Program-made: the position numbers and the translations under genes
Shown here: in pieces, positions 45,101 through 56,093 of the stretch
Numbering within the stretch: position 1 is the stretch's first letter
Layout of the letters: every line of letters starts with the position of its first letter
The notes under the pieces: model-generated
What the model saw: only the letters and a program-made list of their open reading frames with translations
Told to the model about the DNA's origin: nothing
The model's database searches: none
DNA from: Cytobacillus kochii
GTDB taxonomy: Bacteria > Bacillota > Bacilli > Bacillales > Cytobacillaceae
Reading direction: 5' to 3'
DNA: 64,000 bases
Assembly (NCBI RefSeq): GCF_020171845.1
Contig: NZ_JAIVAM010000001.1
Location: 109,140 to 173,139, forward strand

Positions 45101-45532
45101 ATGTCAAATGAAAAAGTAATAAAAAAGGCAAAAGAAATCATCAAGAATCATCCTATCGGTGTATTGGCAACGGTAGAATCAAATGCGCCACATATTCGTT
45201 ATATGGCTTTTTATTGTGAAGATAGTGAGGGGTTCACTCTTTATAGTGCGACAAAGAAAAATACAGAAAAGGTTGAAGAGATTGAGGAGAATGGACATAC
45301 TTCCATTCTTTTGGGTTATACTGGTAAAGGTCTGAATGATGAATACATTGAAGTCAAGGGACATTGTCGAGTCAGTGAAGATGAAGAGATAAAAAAGAAG
45401 ATTTGGCAGGATTCTTTCTCCCGTTGGTTTGAAGGGCCTGAGGATCCAAACTATGTCATATTAGCCATTACCCCTCAAACCATTCGTTTTTTAAATAATG
45501 AACATCAGCAAACAGAAGAAGTAACTATATAG
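45101..45532 (+). CDS. Pyridoxamine 5'-phosphate oxidase-fold (general stress) protein
   Basis: Split-barrel flavin-binding-type protein of 143 residues. The N-terminal IKNHPIGVLATVESNAPHIRYM and FTLYSATKKNTEKVEEIEEN match the PPOX/general stress protein 26-like family, which bind FMN or F420-like cofactors. ATG 45101 follows TAGGAG by about 9 bases; TTG 45092 overlaps the site. It probably shares a transcript with the CMD-like gene. No defined substrate. Confidence 0.85.
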   Translation: MSNEKVIKKAKEIIKNHPIGVLATVESNAPHIRYMAFYCEDSEGFTLYSATKKNTEKVEEIEENGHTSILLGYTGKGLNDEYIEVKGHCRVSEDEEIKKKIWQDSFSRWFEGPEDPNYVILAITPQTIRFLNNEHQQTEEVTI

Positions 45533-45539
45533 AAAAGAG

Positions 45540-45568
45540 ATCCCGTTAATTAAGCGGGATTTTTTTTC
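45540..45568 (+). terminator. Terminator
   Basis: ATCCCG/CGGGAT stem, 9-base loop, eight T. Confidence 0.85.
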
Positions 45569-45620
45569 TTATTGAACAGAACATATGTTTGTGTTACCTT
45601 TAAAAAAGGAGTGATATATA

Positions 45621-46640
45621 ATGACAGCATTAAATATAGAAGAAAGAATGAAGGCGTTACACATACAAGGGTTAACAATAACAACGATTAAAAATAAGAA
45701 AATCTTTCAAAGTGAACAATATGGAGTGCGTAATAAACACGACCAATTTCCTGTTATGGGAAATACGATGTTTAATGTGTGCTCTATAAGTAAATTGCTT
45801 ACTACGGTCTTAGCTTGCAAACTAATAGATGAACAGCTCCTCCAACTTGATACACCAATAAATGAATTGGTCACAACATGGACAATATCCTCTAATACAC
45901 CCTCACCCAGCCTCACCCTTAGACAATTATTAAGTCACCAATCAGGTATCATTGATCCGCCAAATAGTTTTTTACCCTATCAAAAACGTTGGGGTTACCC
46001 TACAGTAGAACAACTTTTTCTTGGGAAGACTGAGTATTGTCGAGAGCCTATCATCAGGCAAGAGAATCAGGTGGGGAGATTTCATTATGCAGATGCGAAT
46101 TTTTGCTTGATAGAGAAGTTAATAGAGGGAGTCACAGGTAAATCTTTCACGCTATTAATGGAAGAGAAGGTATTGCAGCCGCTGGGTATGGCGTGTAGTA
46201 CCTATGAGGTTACTTATGGGGAAAATATTTCTCAAGGACATGATAGGAACGGAGCAACAGTGAAAGAGAAATACCCACATTATCCTTATCCAGCTGCTTC
46301 AGGGTTATGGTCAACATCTAAAGACATTAGTAAGCTGATGATTGAACTCATGGATGCAATCGTTGGTGATAGTAAGCTCGGCCTCTCACCCCTAACTATA
46401 AATGAAATGTTTACATCACAGGGAGAGTGTGAATGGTTAGGGCTTGGTTGCTTTTTAGGAAGTACATCCAATGGATTTGAATTGAGTTCCCTTGGTTGGG
46501 GAGTAGGTTTTCAAAGTTTGCTTGCTCTATACCCGCAAAAGAAGGAAGGGATAATAATTTTGACGAATACTGAGCTTGGTATTCATCAAATGGATGGGCT
46601 CATCGGTGAAATTTATCGGGCATTTATAGGGAAAGAGTAA
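45621..46640 (+). CDS. Serine hydrolase (beta-lactamase/class C-like)
   Basis: Penicillin-binding-protein-like hydrolase of 339 residues. The SxxK motif is in NVCSISKLLT and the YxN-like motif in HYADANF. TLRQLLSHQSGIIDPP is the family hallmark. No signal peptide is visible, so it is cytoplasmic; esterase or D-amino peptidase activity is more likely than beta-lactam resistance. AAAAGGAG precedes the start. Single-gene unit. Confidence 0.9.
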   Translation: MTALNIEERMKALHIQGLTITTIKNKKIFQSEQYGVRNKHDQFPVMGNTMFNVCSISKLLTTVLACKLIDEQLLQLDTPINELVTTWTISSNTPSPSLTLRQLLSHQSGIIDPPNSFLPYQKRWGYPTVEQLFLGKTEYCREPIIRQENQVGRFHYADANFCLIEKLIEGVTGKSFTLLMEEKVLQPLGMACSTYEVTYGENISQGHDRNGATVKEKYPHYPYPAASGLWSTSKDISKLMIELMDAIVGDSKLGLSPLTINEMFTSQGECEWLGLGCFLGSTSNGFELSSLGWGVGFQSLLALYPQKKEGIIILTNTELGIHQMDGLIGEIYRAFIGKE

Positions 46641-46999
46641 GAGGATAAATAAAAAACGCAATTTACCTCCAATAAATTTTCTAAGCATTAATCATAAGTA
46701 ATTAATTTCTTAAAAGAACAAAAGAGCACTGGGATAGAGTAACCTTCTTGGAATCTCTAGTGGTGATTATCTCGTAACGCTACTTTCTTTAATTAAGAAA
46801 TAGCCAAGATGACAAGGATAATGACAACTTATTAGAGGGGGAGTATGCGCATTACCGGGTGCTAGAATGAGAAACATACGTTTATACCTTTAGTAGTAAT
46901 TAATGTAATTAATATGTATTGGTAAATTTTTTGATATTATCAAAGATGTTTGTTCGTTTTTTAAAGATTAATAGTTGAATATAAAAAGAAAAATATGCA
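46641..46999. other. Gene-free stretch
   Basis: AT-rich DNA between two genes. No ORF with a ribosome site, no clear terminator and no repeat seen. Confidence 0.5.
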
Positions 47000-47000
47000 A

Positions 47001-47029
47001 TTGATGGGATATTTTTCTTATGTTACAAT
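47001..47029 (+). promoter_or_regulatory. Promoter of the DUF975 gene
   Basis: TTGATG (47001-47006), 17-bp spacer, TACAAT (47024-47029), 28 bases before the start codon. Confidence 0.6.
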
Positions 47030-47057
47030 ATGTTGGTTGTGAAAGGAGAGAAACGAG

Positions 47058-47717
47058 ATGAAAAGTAAACAAATTAAACAACTTGCTCTCGCATCATTGC
47101 GAGACAATTGGGGAAAGGGTGTATTGCTCTCATTCTTATATTTTCTAATTACGTTCATCCCCGAATTTTTTATGGAAATCCTGTTAATTCCTTATCCTGA
47201 ATGGGAGTATGCTGCAGGGTATAATTTAATTAGTATTGCAATTAGTATCATCTTAATTCCATTTGGTGTAAGTCTTTCATTGTCGTACATTACATTAATC
47301 AGAGGGTCTAAGCTTCCAGTGGAGGAATTATTTACTGGATTTAAGTATTTGAGTTTCTTAAGAGCTTTGGGATTAACGATTTTACAAAGCATTTATATTT
47401 TCTTATGGTCCTTATTATTGGTTATCCCAGGCATCATTAAGTCGCTTTCATATTCTCAAGCGATGTACATATTACGTGACCACCCAGAATTATCTGTGAA
47501 CAAAGCGATAACTGAAAGTCGAAAAATGATGAAGGGTCATAAGTGGAGATATTTTTGTTTGAACCTAAGCTTCATCGGTTGGGCTTTTCTATGTATCTTA
47601 ACGCTTGGAATTGGGTTTCTTTGGCTTGGCCCATACTTTTTAACAGCGCATGCACACTTTTATGAAGATTTAAGAGACCGAGAAGGTGCTGTTGCTGTGA
47701 AGGAAGCGATTATATAA
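47058..47717 (+). CDS. DUF975-family integral membrane protein
   Basis: Membrane protein of 219 residues with five or six hydrophobic segments. IKQLALASLRDNWGKGVLLS at the start, YSQAMYILRDHPELSVNKAI and SRKMMKGHKWRYF are characteristic of DUF975. Family function is unknown. GAAAGGAGAG precedes the ATG. Stand-alone unit with promoter and terminator. Confidence 0.88.
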   Translation: MKSKQIKQLALASLRDNWGKGVLLSFLYFLITFIPEFFMEILLIPYPEWEYAAGYNLISIAISIILIPFGVSLSLSYITLIRGSKLPVEELFTGFKYLSFLRALGLTILQSIYIFLWSLLLVIPGIIKSLSYSQAMYILRDHPELSVNKAITESRKMMKGHKWRYFCLNLSFIGWAFLCILTLGIGFLWLGPYFLTAHAHFYEDLRDREGAVAVKEAII

Positions 47718-47726
47718 TTGTTTAGA

Positions 47727-47762
47727 AGACCTTCATCTTATAAAGATGTTGGTCTTTTTATC
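47727..47762 (+). terminator. Terminator of the DUF975 gene
   Basis: AAGACC-CATCTT/AAGATG-GGTCTT interrupted stem with five T. Confidence 0.8.
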
Positions 47763-47994
47763 TTTTATATAATTTACTGTATATACCTGAGGTTTTCTTC
47801 TTAAATCAATAGGGAACACTTTTAATCTGGGTTTAGCAAGTATCTAGCTTTCTTTTTTTTGTGCAGAAGATGCTTTATAATGAATGAAGCCAATGATTAA
47901 CGATTAAGACAGGTATTTAGTGTAATTGCTTTTTTCTTTACCTGTTTCTATTATTAATGGATAGATATGAGCAATGAAGAAGGAGTTGATCTTA

Positions 47995-48537
47995 GTGATC
48001 AAACAATCAATCCTACCAGCTATTCGTAATATGAAGGATTTTGAGAAAGTCATTTCTTCGCAATATGAGTATATGATTTTACTGGATTCTCACATTACAC
48101 AAATAAAAAGTGTTGTAGCAACAGCTAAGAAGCATAATAAAAAAATCCTCATTCATATGGATATGATTGATGGTTTAAAGAATGATGAAAGTGGCACTTT
48201 ATTCGTTTGCCAAGAAATTAAACCAGCTGGGATTATTTCGACCAAGCGACAAGCGATTATTACAGCCAAGAAAAAAGGAGTACTAGCCATTCAAAGGCTT
48301 TTCTCCATTGATACCCTGGCGTTAGAGAATGGACTAGAGTTGTTGAAGAATACAAAGCCAGATTATATTGAAGTATTACCTGGCATTATTCCAGAAATCA
48401 TTCGCGAAGTTCATGAGAAAACGGATATAAAAATAATTGCTGGTGGCTTGGTGAGGGAGAAATCAGAGATTGAATCAGCCCTCGAATCCGGTGCTATCTC
48501 TGTTTCAACATCTAACAGGGATCTATGGGAGCTATAA
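47995..48537 (+). CDS. glpP: Glycerol-3-phosphate-responsive antiterminator
   Basis: GlpP protein of 180 residues from GTG 47995 (AAGGAG 9 bases upstream); an ATG at 47974 adds seven non-family residues. Motifs QSILPAIRNMKDFEKVI, LIHMDMIDGLKNDESG, CQEIKPAGIISTKR and YIEVLPGIIPEII are diagnostic. With glycerol-3-phosphate bound, GlpP lets RNA polymerase read through leader terminators of the glp genes. Two such leaders are visible downstream (48840-48923 and 51214-51297). Confidence 0.92.
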   Translation: MIKQSILPAIRNMKDFEKVISSQYEYMILLDSHITQIKSVVATAKKHNKKILIHMDMIDGLKNDESGTLFVCQEIKPAGIISTKRQAIITAKKKGVLAIQRLFSIDTLALENGLELLKNTKPDYIEVLPGIIPEIIREVHEKTDIKIIAGGLVREKSEIESALESGAISVSTSNRDLWEL

Positions 48538-48803
48538 TTAACTGCGATCTTTTTCTACTTGCAGCAGGTTGGTAGAAAAGGATGGCTTTTTTTATTGCTG
48601 AAAAAAAGATTGCATTTTCTATTCGCTGAAGAAATATAATGACTTGGAAGGGCGCTCATCTTCAGTCAGATTTGTTTACTTATCGACTCGGAAGGCTGTG
48701 AATATGGGGATAAGTATCTTACTTGTTGCTAAAAACCGATCGGTCTGGTGATTTTTCTTTACATGTCTCTTATCTTATTCTTCTAAAAAATTTAATTATT
48801 TAT

Positions 48804-48830
48804 TTGCAATCGTTTTCATTTTATTATAAT
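48804..48830 (+). promoter_or_regulatory. glpF promoter with overlapping cre site
   Basis: TATAAT lies at 48825-48830 and TTGCAA at 48804-48809 (15-bp spacer, suboptimal). TGCAATCGTTTTCA (48805-48818) fits the cre pattern TGNAANCGNWNNCA at every position and covers the -35, so CcpA should block initiation when glucose is present. Confidence 0.75.
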
Positions 48831-48839
48831 ATGGTTCGT

Positions 48840-48923
48840 ACAAGTTAATTTATTTTGTCGGAGATTTAGAGAGGCATGCGAAATAACGTTTGATCGTTAT
48901 TTTCTTTCGCATGCCTCTTTTTG
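48840..48923 (+). promoter_or_regulatory. glpFK leader: GlpP-dependent attenuator
   Basis: The transcript should begin near 48837. ACAAGTTAAT and TGTCGGAGA open the leader and recur in the glpD leader. The terminator stem AGAGGCATGCGAAA (48870-48883) pairs with TTTCGCATGCCTCT (48905-48918) and is followed by T-rich sequence. This is the expected layout for GlpP antitermination. Confidence 0.82.
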
Positions 48924-48991
48924 TTTTCTCTTGAAAGGGTAATGTTAAAAAGTAGTTTTATAGTCTATTAAATGATTAGGAGGATTACTGA

Positions 48992-49702
48992 ATGTCTGAT
49001 ATTTTTATAGGAGAGCTAATTGGTACTTTCATATTAGTCGTATTCGGTGTTGGTGCTGGGGCCAATTTGAATTTAAACAAGACATTTGCTAATGGTGGTG
49101 GCTGGATTGTCACTTCATTTGCATGGGGGTTTGCTGTCGCGTTTGGTGTCTACGTTTCAGATTTCTTTGGTGCGGGTGGTCATCTTAATCCAGCGGTAAC
49201 ATTGGCAGCGGCTTTAGCTGGTAGTATTGAGTGGGGAGCTGTTGCATATTATGTATCAGGACAAATGATTGGGGCATTTATTGGTGCAGCGTTTGTTATC
49301 TTATACTTCTATCCACACTGGAAAGCTACAAGTGATCAAGGCACGAAACTGGGCGTTTTCTCAACAAGCCCAGCAATTAAAAATACACCATTTAACTTTA
49401 TAAGTGAAGTACTTGGGACATTTATTTTAGTCTTTGGTTTGAATGCCATTGGATTAAATTCATTTGCTGAGGGATTAAATCCTCTTATCGTTGGATTCTT
49501 TATTGCCGCAATTGGTATGAGTCTTGGGGGAACAACAGGTTATGCGATAAACCCAGCTCGTGATTTAGGCCCGCGTCTTGCCCATGCATTACTACCCATC
49601 CCAGGCAAAGGGTCTTCGGACTGGGGCTATGCTTGGATTCCGGTTATAGGTCCATTAGTTGGGGCTGTTCTTGCAACATTTGTATTTCAATCTTTATTCT
49701 AA
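48992..49702 (+). CDS. glpF: Glycerol uptake facilitator
   Basis: Aquaglyceroporin of 236 residues with six helices and two NPA boxes: GGHLNPAVTLA and GYAINPARDLGPR. The Asp after the second box (PARD) marks a glycerol channel rather than a water channel. TTAGGAGG precedes the start. It is the first gene of glpFK behind the attenuator leader. Confidence 0.95.
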   Translation: MSDIFIGELIGTFILVVFGVGAGANLNLNKTFANGGGWIVTSFAWGFAVAFGVYVSDFFGAGGHLNPAVTLAAALAGSIEWGAVAYYVSGQMIGAFIGAAFVILYFYPHWKATSDQGTKLGVFSTSPAIKNTPFNFISEVLGTFILVFGLNAIGLNSFAEGLNPLIVGFFIAAIGMSLGGTTGYAINPARDLGPRLAHALLPIPGKGSSDWGYAWIPVIGPLVGAVLATFVFQSLF

Positions 49703-49709
49703 TAAATAG

Positions 49710-51212
<1,503 letters not shown>

Positions 51213-51213
51213 A

Positions 51214-51297
51214 ACAAGTTAATATAAAATGTTGGAGAATGAGAGACCGCAAATCAACCCTGTACATAAGGGCTATTTGCGGTCTTTTCTTTTTATT
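51214..51297 (+). promoter_or_regulatory. glpD leader: GlpP-dependent attenuator
   Basis: ACAAGTTAAT (51214-51223) and TGTTGGAGA match the start of the glpF leader. The terminator AGACCGCAAAT (51244-51254) pairs with ATTTGCGGTCT (51275-51285), followed by TTTCTTTTTATT. No clear promoter separates it from glpK, so glpD may be reached by read-through from glpFK. Confidence 0.8.
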
Positions 51298-51314
51298 CAA
51301 GGAAGGATGGATAG

Positions 51315-52928
51315 ATGATGAATAGAAACGCAAACTTAAACGAATTGAAAAACAAAAAATTTGATTTACTTGTACTCGGAGGTGGGATTACCGGAGCTGG
51401 AATTGCTCTTGATGCCCAGTCACGTGGCTTAGATACAGGACTAATTGATATGCAGGATTTTGCTGCTGGCACAAGTAGTCGCTCAACAAAGCTTGTTCAT
51501 GGCGGGCTACGTTATTTAAAACAAATGCAAATAGGTGTTGTGGCAGAGGTCGGAAAAGAAAGAGCCATCGTTTATGAGAACGCACCCCATGTTACCAATC
51601 CTGAATGGATGCTGCTTCCGTTAATTAAAGGAGGTACCTTTGGACCGTTTACTACTGGTATTGGATTAAGGGTTTACGACTTTCTTGCAGGTGTTAGGAA
51701 AAGTGAAAGAAGGAAGATGCTATCTAAAGAAGAGGCAATAAAAAAAGAGCCATTACTTGTAAAAGACACCCTGAAAGGTGCGGGTTACTATGTAGAATAT
51801 AAAACGGATGATGCCCGTCTCACACTTGAAGTCGCTAAAAAAGCAGATGAACTCGGTGCAACCTTGGCAAACTATGTCAAAGCAGACGACTTTATATATG
51901 AAAATGGCAAAGTCATTGGTATAAATGCAGTTGATGTATTATCTGGCGAAGCTTTCCCTATTTATGCGAAGGAAGTTGTTAATGCTACAGGTATCTGGGT
52001 AGATGGACTAAGAAAAAAAGATGGCTCTCTAAGTGGTAAGAAATTATTTCATACAAAGGGTGTCCATTTAGTATTCGACCAACAAGACTTTCCGTTACAA
52101 AACGCTGTTTACTTTGATACACCAGATAAAAGAATGGTGTTCGCCATTCCACGTAATGGAAAAACATATCTAGGTACAACAGATACTAAATATGAGGGAG
52201 ACCTCGTAAATCCAGAAATGACAGAAGAGGACCGTGATTATCTACTAAAAACAGTTGAACTGGTTTTTCCAACATTATCACTGTCTAAAGACCAAATTGA
52301 ATCACATTGGGCGGGTGTTCGTCCACTCATCTACGAAGAAGGAAAAAAAGAATCCGAAATCTCACGTAAAGATGAAATATTCTATTCTGATACTGGGCTC
52401 ATCACCATAGCAGGTGGCAAACTAACAGGCTATCGCAAAATGGCCGAGAAAACAGTCGATGTTGTCGCAGAGAGATTAGGAAACACCCAATCATGTCAAA
52501 CAGATCACATCATTCTATCAGGCGGTGATGTAGGTGGTTCTAATGGCTACCAGTCTTTTGTGGAAGAGCAAATAAAGAATGGTAAAGCAATCGGATTCAC
52601 AGAACAAGAAGCAAAGCGCATAGTCGAACGCTATGGCTCTAATGTCAAAAACGTATTTGAAATTGCTAAAAAAGCTAAGGGTGAGCATGATAAAGTCAAT
52701 CTATCCCTTGAAGCCTATGCTACATTAATCTATAGCCTAGAAGAAGAAATGACCGAAACCCCAACCGATTACTTTATGCGACGCACAAGTGCCATATTGT
52801 TTAATAAACAATGGGCAATGAACTATAGTGAAGCAGTTGTGACATTTATGAGCGATTATTTTGCTTGGGATGCACAAAGGACAGAGAAAATGAGAGGAGA
52901 GTTGAAAGAGGAAATAAATAAGGCATAA
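51315..52928 (+). CDS. glpD: Aerobic glycerol-3-phosphate dehydrogenase
   Basis: FAD-dependent enzyme of 537 residues. The FAD-binding motif is DLLVLGGGITGAGIALDA, followed by GTSSRSTKLVHGGLRYL, HTKGVHLVF and the C-terminal TVDVVAERLG/PTDYFMRRTSAILF region. It oxidises glycerol-3-phosphate to dihydroxyacetone phosphate at the membrane, passing electrons to quinone. It starts at ATG 51315 after AAGGATGG. It is controlled by its own GlpP leader. Confidence 0.95.
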   Translation: MMNRNANLNELKNKKFDLLVLGGGITGAGIALDAQSRGLDTGLIDMQDFAAGTSSRSTKLVHGGLRYLKQMQIGVVAEVGKERAIVYENAPHVTNPEWMLLPLIKGGTFGPFTTGIGLRVYDFLAGVRKSERRKMLSKEEAIKKEPLLVKDTLKGAGYYVEYKTDDARLTLEVAKKADELGATLANYVKADDFIYENGKVIGINAVDVLSGEAFPIYAKEVVNATGIWVDGLRKKDGSLSGKKLFHTKGVHLVFDQQDFPLQNAVYFDTPDKRMVFAIPRNGKTYLGTTDTKYEGDLVNPEMTEEDRDYLLKTVELVFPTLSLSKDQIESHWAGVRPLIYEEGKKESEISRKDEIFYSDTGLITIAGGKLTGYRKMAEKTVDVVAERLGNTQSCQTDHIILSGGDVGGSNGYQSFVEEQIKNGKAIGFTEQEAKRIVERYGSNVKNVFEIAKKAKGEHDKVNLSLEAYATLIYSLEEEMTETPTDYFMRRTSAILFNKQWAMNYSEAVVTFMSDYFAWDAQRTEKMRGELKEEINKA

Positions 52929-52937
52929 TGATAGAAC

Positions 52938-52967
52938 AACGTACGGCTTGAGCCGTGCGTTTTTTTT
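52938..52967 (+). terminator. Terminator of glpD
   Basis: ACGTACGGC/GCCGTGCGT stem, four-base loop, eight T. The following 240 bases hold no gene. Confidence 0.85.
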
Positions 52968-53211
52968 CTGAATTAGAATAAAGAATTTTTAGAAGTTTAA
53001 GGTTGCAATTATCAAGTTTTCTCACTTTTTAGTGGATTTAAAACCGGTAGTGTATTGAATGTGATATGTCAAAGTAATCATGATCAGGATTTAAACGTAT
53101 TGAGCATTTTGAGGAACAAGGATTATTTGCATGTCCACCTCTTACACCCTACTAAATTCGTTGTTAAGGAATTAATATAAGTAGCTATAACTGAATGAAT
53201 CTATAAAAGAT

Positions 53212-53245
53212 AAAATGGGCTTAGAAGATAATCCAAACCCATTTT
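53212..53245 (-). terminator. Terminator of the alcohol dehydrogenase gene
   Basis: AAAATGGG/CCCATTTT stem 18 bases past the stop. On the minus strand the stem itself ends in TTTT followed by ATCTTTT. Confidence 0.65.
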
Positions 53246-53262
53246 GTATCTTAAATGTCTGA

Positions 53263-54213
53263 TTAATCCATAATCGCTACTAAACGTCCTGTCACTTCAT
53301 GACGTTCTAAACGAGCTAAACCTTCTCCAATTTCATCAAAGGTGATTTCAGTAATGGCTGGATCGATATCGCCTGAAGCCATTAATTTATATACTTCTGC
53401 AATATCGTATTTATCTCCACCAACACTTCCGAGTAGGCTTGCAGCTTTTAAGATAAGTGGATCAGTATTAATTGTAGATTCTAGTTTCCCCATACCTACT
53501 AATACAACTTTACCACCTGGTGCAACTACATCAATTGCGCCAGCTGTTGTGGTACCGAAGCCAGCATAATCGACTACTAAATCTGGTGCAATATCGGCTA
53601 ATTCTTTAATATCTTCAAATACATCTTTTACACCAATTTCTTTGGCTAATTCACGTGCTTTAGGGCTTACATCTACTGCATACGTTTCAATGCCAGCCAC
53701 AACAGCTGCACGAGCAGCAATTTGACCTAATCCTCCGATACCAATTACTGCTACTTTCATTCCTGGTTTAGCTTCACCACGTTTGAACATTGCGTGATAA
53801 GAGGTCATTCCTGCATCGGTGCCAGCTGCCGCTTGTGCATAAGTTACACCATCAGGAATGGGTACAAGGTCAATCGCGGGAGCAGATACTTTATTTGAAT
53901 AGCCTCCATCATAACCATATCCAGGTCCCATACCAACTAAGCTAACAGGACAAACACCAACGCGGTCACCTACTTTGAAATCGGTTACACCTTCGCCAAC
54001 TTCAGTAATCATACCTGCTACTTCATGTCCCATAATGATTGGTTTTTTCTCGATAATATCCATCCATTTTGGATCATGTAAAGCTCCTACATCAGAATGA
54101 CAAAGTCCAGCTGCCTTCACATCGATAATTACACGACCCTCAGTTGCTACTGGATCTGGTTTTTCAACTACTTTCAATGGTACATTGGTTGCTGTAAATT
54201 CCCAGCCTTTCAT
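53263..54213 (-). CDS. Zinc-type alcohol dehydrogenase, short form without structural zinc loop
   Basis: Medium-chain dehydrogenase of 316 residues. The catalytic zinc region is GLCHSDVGALH with GHEVAGMITEVG; the cofactor motif is VIGIGGLGQIAAR. Where the usual structural zinc loop of four Cys would lie, the sequence goes from VCPVSLVGMGPG straight to YDGGYSNKV, so that zinc is missing. It probably reduces or oxidises alcohols or aldehydes with NAD(P). Single gene; two palindromes precede it. Confidence 0.87.
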   Translation of the reverse strand: MKGWEFTATNVPLKVVEKPDPVATEGRVIIDVKAAGLCHSDVGALHDPKWMDIIEKKPIIMGHEVAGMITEVGEGVTDFKVGDRVGVCPVSLVGMGPGYGYDGGYSNKVSAPAIDLVPIPDGVTYAQAAAGTDAGMTSYHAMFKRGEAKPGMKVAVIGIGGLGQIAARAAVVAGIETYAVDVSPKARELAKEIGVKDVFEDIKELADIAPDLVVDYAGFGTTTAGAIDVVAPGGKVVLVGMGKLESTINTDPLILKAASLLGSVGGDKYDIAEVYKLMASGDIDPAITEITFDEIGEGLARLERHEVTGRLVAIMD

Positions 54214-54274
54214 ATTAACCCCTTCTTTCTAAAAGTTTTACCATGGTTCCTGGATTTGCCGATTAAATTGATAT

Positions 54275-54297
54275 TACAATTGTACATTGTCGACAAT
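54275..54297 (-). promoter_or_regulatory. Adjacent palindromes upstream of the alcohol dehydrogenase gene
   Basis: TACAATTGTA (54275-54284) and ATTGTCGACAAT (54286-54297) are perfect palindromes one base apart. Both use ACAAT/ATTGT half-sites. They lie 60-85 bases before the start codon and are a likely operator for an unknown regulator. Confidence 0.5.
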
Positions 54298-54444
54298 ATA
54301 AATTATAACGCTATTTGTTTATTCTGTATACTGAATCAAAAATAGCAATATATTACTGGCTTTCCTCTAGACTTACTTTTCTATAAGAAAAGTTTGTCAC
54401 CAATGCAAATGAGAGAATATTATTTAAAATATTCTCACTATTTA

Positions 54445-54479
54445 TTGACCATTTAGTTTATTTGTCTTACAATAATACA
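54445..54479 (+). promoter_or_regulatory. garD promoter and aldarate operator
   Basis: TTGACC (54445-54450), 17-bp spacer, TACAAT (54468-54473). TTTGTCTTACAATAATACA (54461-54479) overlaps the -10 and is nearly identical to the kdgD site. Repression by the adjacent GntR/FadR-type protein is inferred. Confidence 0.8.
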
Positions 54480-54498
54480 AAATGAGGAGGGATGAATT

Positions 54499-56034
54499 AT
54501 GCGATTGAACACAGAACGAAAAGAAGAGCCCCTTTTTATAAAAGTCCATGAAAAAGACAATGTAGCAATTGTTGTTAATGCTGGTGGGTTAAAGGAAGGT
54601 ACAACCTTTTCTAACGGTCTGGTTCTTACTAGTAGAGTACCAGAAGGACATAAAGTAGCACTTAAAGAAATAGCTGAAAAGGATGAGATTATCCGTTACG
54701 GAGAGGTGATAGGGAAAGCGTTGAAACCTATTAAGAAAGGAAGTTGGGTAGAAGAGTCGATGGTTGAGCTTCCTATTCCACCAGATTTACATAAGTTAAG
54801 TATAGCAACTCGTGTGCCTGATGCCCTCCCACCATTAGAGGGGTATACATTCCGAGGATTTCGCAATCCTGATGGAAGTGTAGGAATAAAGAATGTTTTG
54901 GGAATATCAACAAGTGTGCAATGTGTTGTAGGTGTACTTGATTTTGCTGTGAAGAGAATAAAAAATGAATTACTGCCAAACTATCCAAATGTAGATGATG
55001 TCGTAGCTATTAATCATCAGTACGGATGTGGAGTAGCCATTCAAGCGCCAGAAGCAATCATCCCGATAAGGACTTTGCAGAATTTAGCTAAGCACCCGAA
55101 CTTTGGAGGGGAAGCTTTAATCATCGGTCTTGGGTGTGAAAAGTTATCACCATTAATGCTCGCACCTGATGGTAAAGATCGCGACATATTGTCTTTACAA
55201 GAACAAGCAGGTTTTTCAGATATGGTAACAAATATTATGAATATGGCCGAAGAAAAGTTAGAGAAACTAAACCTTCGCAAAAGAGAAATCTGCTCAGTAA
55301 GCGATTTAGTGGTTGGCTTACAATGTGGGGGAAGTGATGCTTTTTCAGGTGTTACAGCTAATCCTGCTGTTGGTTATGCTGCTGACCTTTTAGTAAGAGC
55401 TGGTGCGACAGTCATGTTTTCTGAAGTAACTGAAGTAAGGGATGCAGTCCATCTTTTGACACCTCGGTGCGAAACGAAAGAGATTGGAAACGCTTTAATT
55501 AAAGAAATGCAATGGTATGATGAGTATCTTCAAAAAGGTGAAGCAGATCGAAGTGCGAACCCATCTCCTGGCAATAAAAAAGGAGGACTTTCTAATATAG
55601 TAGAGAAATCATTGGGTTCAATTGTTAAATCTGGTAGTAGTGCTATTTCTGGTGTGCTTGCACCAGGAGAAAAAGCAACACAGAAAGGTCTCCTTTATGC
55701 GGCTACTCCGGCAAGCGATTTCGTATGCGGTACATTACAGTTAGCATCTGGCATGCATCTACAGGTATTTACAACTGGTAGGGGCACACCGTATGGATTA
55801 GCAATGGCACCTGTCATAAAAGTATCCACAAGAAATGCTCTAGCAGAACAGTGGAATGATTTAATTGATGTAAATGCGGGAACGATTGCCACAGGTGAAT
55901 CAACAATTGAAGATGTAGGATGGGAAATATTCCATCACATTATTGAAGTAGCAAGTGGAGAAAGAAAGACATGGGCAGATCAATGGGGGCTTCATAATGA
56001 TTTAGCTCTATTTAATCCTGCACCGATTACTTAA
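54499..56034 (+). CDS. garD: Galactarate dehydratase
   Basis: UxaA/GarD-family dehydratase of 511 residues, long form as in E. coli GarD. It has the N-terminal SAF-like domain (about 10-90, [29 protein letters not shown]) and the catalytic part ([65 protein letters not shown]). It dehydrates galactarate to 5-keto-4-deoxyglucarate, the substrate of the neighbouring KdgD. AGGAGGG precedes the start. It forms its own unit, convergent with the repressor gene. Confidence 0.93.
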   Translation: MRLNTERKEEPLFIKVHEKDNVAIVVNAGGLKEGTTFSNGLVLTSRVPEGHKVALKEIAEKDEIIRYGEVIGKALKPIKKGSWVEESMVELPIPPDLHKLSIATRVPDALPPLEGYTFRGFRNPDGSVGIKNVLGISTSVQCVVGVLDFAVKRIKNELLPNYPNVDDVVAINHQYGCGVAIQAPEAIIPIRTLQNLAKHPNFGGEALIIGLGCEKLSPLMLAPDGKDRDILSLQEQAGFSDMVTNIMNMAEEKLEKLNLRKREICSVSDLVVGLQCGGSDAFSGVTANPAVGYAADLLVRAGATVMFSEVTEVRDAVHLLTPRCETKEIGNALIKEMQWYDEYLQKGEADRSANPSPGNKKGGLSNIVEKSLGSIVKSGSSAISGVLAPGEKATQKGLLYAATPASDFVCGTLQLASGMHLQVFTTGRGTPYGLAMAPVIKVSTRNALAEQWNDLIDVNAGTIATGESTIEDVGWEIFHHIIEVASGERKTWADQWGLHNDLALFNPAPIT

Positions 56035-56040
56035 TTAGAT

Positions 56041-56093
56041 AAAAAAAGCGAACCCAGTACCGTTCTTTACATACGGTTTGGGTTCGTTTTTTA
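56041..56093. terminator. Bidirectional terminator between garD and the repressor gene
   Basis: GCGAACCCA pairs with TTGGGTTCG, extended inside by CCGT/ACGG, with A- and T-runs outside on both ends. It serves both convergent genes. Confidence 0.85.

Noticed and set aside
48747..48756. Short palindrome around ACCGATCGGT upstream of glpF
   Set aside because: Too short and far from the promoter to assign a role.
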